Assembly (NCBI GenBank): GCA_029013165.1
Contig: JAQXMV010000177.1
Span: 1 to 8,400, forward strand
DNA from: Oscillospiraceae bacterium
GTDB taxonomy: Bacteria; Bacillota; Clostridia; Oscillospirales; Acutalibacteraceae
Direction of reading: 5' to 3'
DNA length: 8,400 bases
Both the position numbers and the translations under genes were made by a program. Below are positions 6,034 through 8,400 of the stretch, piece by piece (the first letter of the stretch is position 1; each line of letters opens with the position of its first letter). A model generated the notes under the pieces. The model was not told where the DNA came from. It worked only from the letters and a program-made list of their open reading frames with translations, and did not search any database.

Positions 6034-8118
6034 ATGAAAAGAACATTGCTAAAAGTATGTATCCCCGTTGTCCTGATTTGTGTGCTGGCTTTCTCATTTT
6101 CATTTGCTTTTGCCCCGACTGCTTCGGCGGTCGATGTGCTGACCTATGAGGTGATAAACGGCGCGGCAAGAATAACGGATTGTCAGGAAGATTTTGAGGG
6201 AGAGCTCGTGATACCGAATACGCTCGGAGGTGCGCCAGTCAAAACTATCGGCGATTCAGCTTTTGAGGGTATCGCTGAAATGACGGCTGTTACGATTCCC
6301 GCCTCTGTCACTGCCATCGGTGCCAATGCTTTCAGCGGCTGTATCGGTCTGACAGAGCTGACGATTCCCGATTCCGTCACCAGTGTGGGTGCCGGTGCTT
6401 TCTCCAGCTGTGCGTCTCTGGCGTCTTTCACCTTTGGAAAGGGAATGACTGCCGTCTCCTATGGTATGTTTGAGGGCTGTTCTGCCCTTTCGGATATTAA
6501 GCTTCCCGACAGTGTGACAGCTATCGGCGATTATGCTTTCTGGGGCTGCATTGAACTGAAGTCCCTCACGCTCCATTCCGGTATTACCGCAATCGGTTCC
6601 TATGCTTTCTATGACTGCGGCAAGCTGGAAACCATTGTTGTTCCCGAAAAAATCAATGCCATCGGTGACGGCACTTTCGGCGAGTGCGTTTCGCTGAAAA
6701 AGGTTTCTCTGCAGGAAAATATCGAGTCGATCGGTTTGGGTGCTTTTTATAACTGCAAGGCTCTCGAGACTGTTTATTATACGGGCTCGGTTACCAGATG
6801 GAATCAGATCGCAGTGGAGTCTGACAATGATAAGCTCTATGACTGTGCAATCAGCTTTGCTCATTCCCATGATAATGATGTTCAGGTGATCAAAGAGGCC
6901 GACTGCACCAATACCGGTATAGCGGTCTTCACCTGCAAGGAGTGCGGATATGTCCGCAAGGGAACCTTGGAGGCAAAAGGTCACACCAGTGTGGATATTC
7001 CGGCTGTTGCCGCCACCTGCACAGAGACAGGAAAAACTACCGGCAGAAAATGCTCGGTCTGCGGCGTCATTCTCATGGCTCAGCAGGATATCCCGGCCAA
7101 GGGTCACAGAACCGTTAATGATCAGGCCGTCAAGGCCACCTGCACCAGCACCGGTCTGACCTCAGGCAGTCATTGCAGTGCCTGCGGTACGGTCTTTAAG
7201 GCGCAGACAGTCATTGATAAGCTGCCTCATTCCTATACTTATCAGATCACAAAGGCGACTTTTACCACAAACGGCAAAAAGATCTCGACCTGTTCCGTCT
7301 GCAACGAAGTCACCACAAAGGTTCTCTATAATGTTTCTGTTGTCAATCTCAGCAAAACCTCCTATGTTTATGACGGAAACCCGGCAACTCCCACTGTTAC
7401 CGTGAAGAACAGCAACGGAGAAACGCTGAAAGAGGATGTTGATTATAGGCTGACTTATGAGAGCAACCGCATCAATCCCGGTGTTTATTCGGTCAAGGTT
7501 CAGCTCATCGGCGACTACAATGGTTCCAAGAAGCTGACTTATAATATTCTGCCGACGAAAACAACAAAGATCACCGGTAACTGTGCGATATCGGCCATCA
7601 CCTATATTTGGAACAAGGTTCCTGGCGCCACAGGCTATCAGGTATATCTTTACAATACGACGACCAAAAAGTATGAAAAGCTGGCAGTGGTCACCACCAA
7701 TTCCTATAAGCTCACCAAGGCTTACGGAAAGCCGCTTCCGGAGGGCAAGTCCTATAAGATTGCCGTCAAGGCCTATACCAAGGACGAGGGTGTAACACTC
7801 TGGAGCCCCTACTATACGGCTCAGACCCTTTCCACAAAGCCCGGTAAGCCGACTCTCGCCGTTACGGCAGGCTCCGGCAAGGCAACGCTGAAATGGTCAA
7901 GAGAGGCCTGCGGCGGCTACCTTATCTATATGGCGACGAGTCAAAACGGTGAGTATAAGAAAGTCGCAACGATTTCGAGCCGTGATCAGCTCACTTACAC
8001 CAAGACCGGTCTGACCAAGGGCAAGACTTATTACTTTAAGGTGATTCCCTATAAGGTGGTTGCCGGCTATACGATTTACGGTTCCTATAGCACGGCAAAG
8101 GCTGTGAAGATCAAATAA
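6034..8118 (+). CDS. Secreted BspA-type leucine-rich repeat protein
   Basis: A 694-residue exported multidomain protein, probably for adhesion or ligand binding at the cell surface. A signal peptide (1-32: MKR start, hydrophobic core, ASA cleavage site) is followed by eight BspA/TpLRR-type leucine-rich repeats at 69-252, each exactly 23 residues with an xxIGxxAFxxCxxL core. Residues 277-423 hold four His/Cys modules. About 433-508 is an Ig-like/MBG-type beta domain with YDGNPATPTVTV, and 510-600 and 605-694 are two fibronectin-III-like domains. No LPxTG, SLH or choline-binding anchor is present, so it is either released or held by its own domains. The start follows a weak ribosome binding site (GGATGGTG) and a strong promoter. 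Family knowledge links BspA-type repeats to host or matrix binding; the specific ligand is unknown. The domain order is recognised from composition and motifs, not from a search. Confidence 0.88.
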   Translation: MKRTLLKVCIPVVLICVLAFSFSFAFAPTASAVDVLTYEVINGAARITDCQEDFEGELVIPNTLGGAPVKTIGDSAFEGIAEMTAVTIPASVTAIGANAFSGCIGLTELTIPDSVTSVGAGAFSSCASLASFTFGKGMTAVSYGMFEGCSALSDIKLPDSVTAIGDYAFWGCIELKSLTLHSGITAIGSYAFYDCGKLETIVVPEKINAIGDGTFGECVSLKKVSLQENIESIGLGAFYNCKALETVYYTGSVTRWNQIAVESDNDKLYDCAISFAHSHDNDVQVIKEADCTNTGIAVFTCKECGYVRKGTLEAKGHTSVDIPAVAATCTETGKTTGRKCSVCGVILMAQQDIPAKGHRTVNDQAVKATCTSTGLTSGSHCSACGTVFKAQTVIDKLPHSYTYQITKATFTTNGKKISTCSVCNEVTTKVLYNVSVVNLSKTSYVYDGNPATPTVTVKNSNGETLKEDVDYRLTYESNRINPGVYSVKVQLIGDYNGSKKLTYNILPTKTTKITGNCAISAITYIWNKVPGATGYQVYLYNTTTKKYEKLAVVTTNSYKLTKAYGKPLPEGKSYKIAVKAYTKDEGVTLWSPYYTAQTLSTKPGKPTLAVTAGSGKATLKWSREACGGYLIYMATSQNGEYKKVATISSRDQLTYTKTGLTKGKTYYFKVIPYKVVAGYTIYGSYSTAKAVKIK
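6238..6789 (+). repeat. Eight tandem 69-bp leucine-rich repeat units
   Basis: Repeat starts fall at residues 69, 92, 115, 138, 161, 184, 207 and 230 of the protein, an exact 23-residue period without insertions. Repeat 4 diverges most, with VSYGMF replacing the IGxxAF core. The DNA copies differ widely at third positions, so the array is old rather than freshly expanded. The last unit runs into the W-containing capping segment usual after these arrays. Confidence 0.9.
6868..7302 (+). repeat. Four tandem His/Cys modules of about 40 residues
   Basis: Each module has His, then Cys 12 residues later, then a CxxC pair 10-11 further on: H279/C291/C301/C304, H317/C329/C340/C343, H358/C370/C381/C384, and H399/(F410)/C420/C423. 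The last lacks the first Cys. The pattern could bind a metal or form disulfides. It is a recognisable module in secreted proteins of gut Clostridia. Confidence 0.75.
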
Positions 8119-8128
8119 ATCGGTTTAT

Positions 8129-8152
8129 GAGGTATGACGAAAGTCATACCTC
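8129..8152 (+). terminator. Perfect 10-bp hairpin with GAAA loop after the LRR gene
   Basis: GAGGTATGAC (8129-8138) and GTCATACCTC (8143-8152) are perfect complements closing a GAAA (GNRA-type) tetraloop, ten bases after the stop codon. It very likely marks the 3' end of the transcript, but no T-run follows directly, so it may be a stabilising 3' structure or part of the adjoining repeat rather than a classical intrinsic terminator. Confidence 0.5.
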
Positions 8153-8153
8153 T

Positions 8154-8186
8154 CAGCTTGTCGAAAAAGTATTTTTCGACAAGCTG
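8154..8186. repeat. 33-bp palindrome with 15-bp arms
   Basis: CAGCTTGTCGAAAAA (8154-8168) and TTTTTCGACAAGCTG (8172-8186) are perfect complements with only GTA between them. It follows the previous hairpin after one base. The T5 lies at the loop side of the right arm and is not followed by a T-run. Such palindromes are typical of dispersed intergenic repeats (REP/MITE-like); it may also act as a two-way terminator. Confidence 0.6.
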
Positions 8187-8400
8187 GAGACTGCCGAGAA
8201 ATGATGGCCGATGCCGTTTTCTTCGAGCGATAGGTGTTAGGGTGCCACATATAAATCCTAAACCGCCCGAAAGAGCGAATTTTCGCGTCTTTTCGGCGCT
8301 TCGGACTGGAAAGACGCGCGTCTGTCGGCGTCCTCAGCATCCAAAAATACACCGAAAATTCACTCTTTCGGGTCAAAGATTTTTTATCGGCGTATTTTTG
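8187..8400. repeat. Region dense in nested inverted repeats, no supported gene
   Basis: Main elements: GGT-TTAGG (8233-8241, one bulge) pairing with CCTAAACC (8257-8264); a 20-bp arm at 8266-8285 pairing with 8353-8372 with a single mismatch (C8276/A8362); inside it CGCGTCTTT (8284-8292) pairing with AAAGACGCG (8310-8318); and CAAAAATACACCGA (8342-8355) pairing with 8387-8400 with one mismatch, reaching the window edge. The last overlaps the right arm of the 20-bp repeat, so two folds compete. The minus strand is open from the window edge to 8125, but this is best explained by the palindromic sequence. Candidates: palindromic mobile repeat or structured RNA. Confidence 0.55.

Noticed and set aside
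6034..6129. Possible lipoprotein signal (Cys at residues 9 and 16)
   Set aside because: Residues before C16 are V-L-I, lacking the small residue needed at -1 of a lipobox; ASA at 30-32 gives a normal signal-peptidase I site.
6238..6789. Regular 69-bp periodicity suggestive of a tandem DNA repeat or CRISPR-like array
   Set aside because: The period is exactly 23 codons of leucine-rich repeat, and the DNA units are too diverged for a CRISPR or recent satellite.
6256..7107. 283-codon minus-strand frame opposite the LRR gene
   Set aside because: It is a shadow of the periodic 69-bp repeats in the real gene, which has a signal peptide, promoter and recognisable domains; the antisense frame has none.
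8125..8400. Minus-strand open frame of 83 or more codons, open to the window edge, TTG start possible at 8376
   Set aside because: It runs through the palindromes (its Arg/Lys/Ser-rich translation follows from the repeat arms), overlaps both hairpins, and has no ribosome binding site or recognisable domain. A longer gene entering from beyond the edge cannot be wholly excluded.

Overview
The window looks like chromosomal DNA from a gut-type Clostridia, probably of the Oscillospiraceae/Ruminococcaceae kind. This rests on the Clostridia-style alanyl-tRNA synthetase with its cysteine-rich insertion, sigma-A-type promoters, AGGAG-type ribosome binding sites, and a secreted leucine-rich-repeat protein with Cys/His modules of a type common in that group. 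The placement is inference; there is no rRNA or other decisive marker. All convincing genes are on the + strand.

Region 1 (1-3578) is housekeeping. It holds the 3' part of alaS (its first ~30 codons lie before the window), a 113-residue HIT/HinT purine nucleotide phosphoramidase 21 bp downstream with a strong ribosome binding site, and an adenine-phosphoribosyltransferase-like gene after a 122-bp spacer with two possible hairpins. The three read as a loose co-directional group. No terminator was recognised between them.

Region 2 (3579-5776) is a single gene with its own near-consensus promoter (TTGACA, 17 bp, TAAAAT) and a leader of about 110 nt containing a strong hairpin just before the ribosome binding site. 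The 672-residue product has a metallophosphoesterase core between an N-terminal domain resembling phage baseplate/tail proteins and a C-terminal domain resembling phage tail or receptor-binding modules. No other phage gene is visible. Metallophosphoesterase motif III, normally GNH(D/E), reads GSGD. This is the most unusual gene in the window.

Region 3 (5777-8118) begins with a 257-bp AT-rich intergenic stretch holding several inverted repeats, one of them overlapping the -35 box of a TTGACA-17-TATGAT promoter with an extended -10. It drives a 694-residue secreted protein: signal peptide, eight exact 23-residue BspA-type leucine-rich repeats, four His/Cys modules, an Ig-like domain and two fibronectin-III-like domains. 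It is a likely surface or secreted adhesion/binding protein.

Region 4 (8119-8400) has no supported gene but is very dense in inverted repeats: a 10-bp stem with a GAAA loop, a perfect 15-bp-arm palindrome, a 20-bp-arm inverted repeat with one mismatch, and a further inverted repeat running to the window edge. It looks like a palindromic repeat element or a structured RNA rather than a plain terminator.
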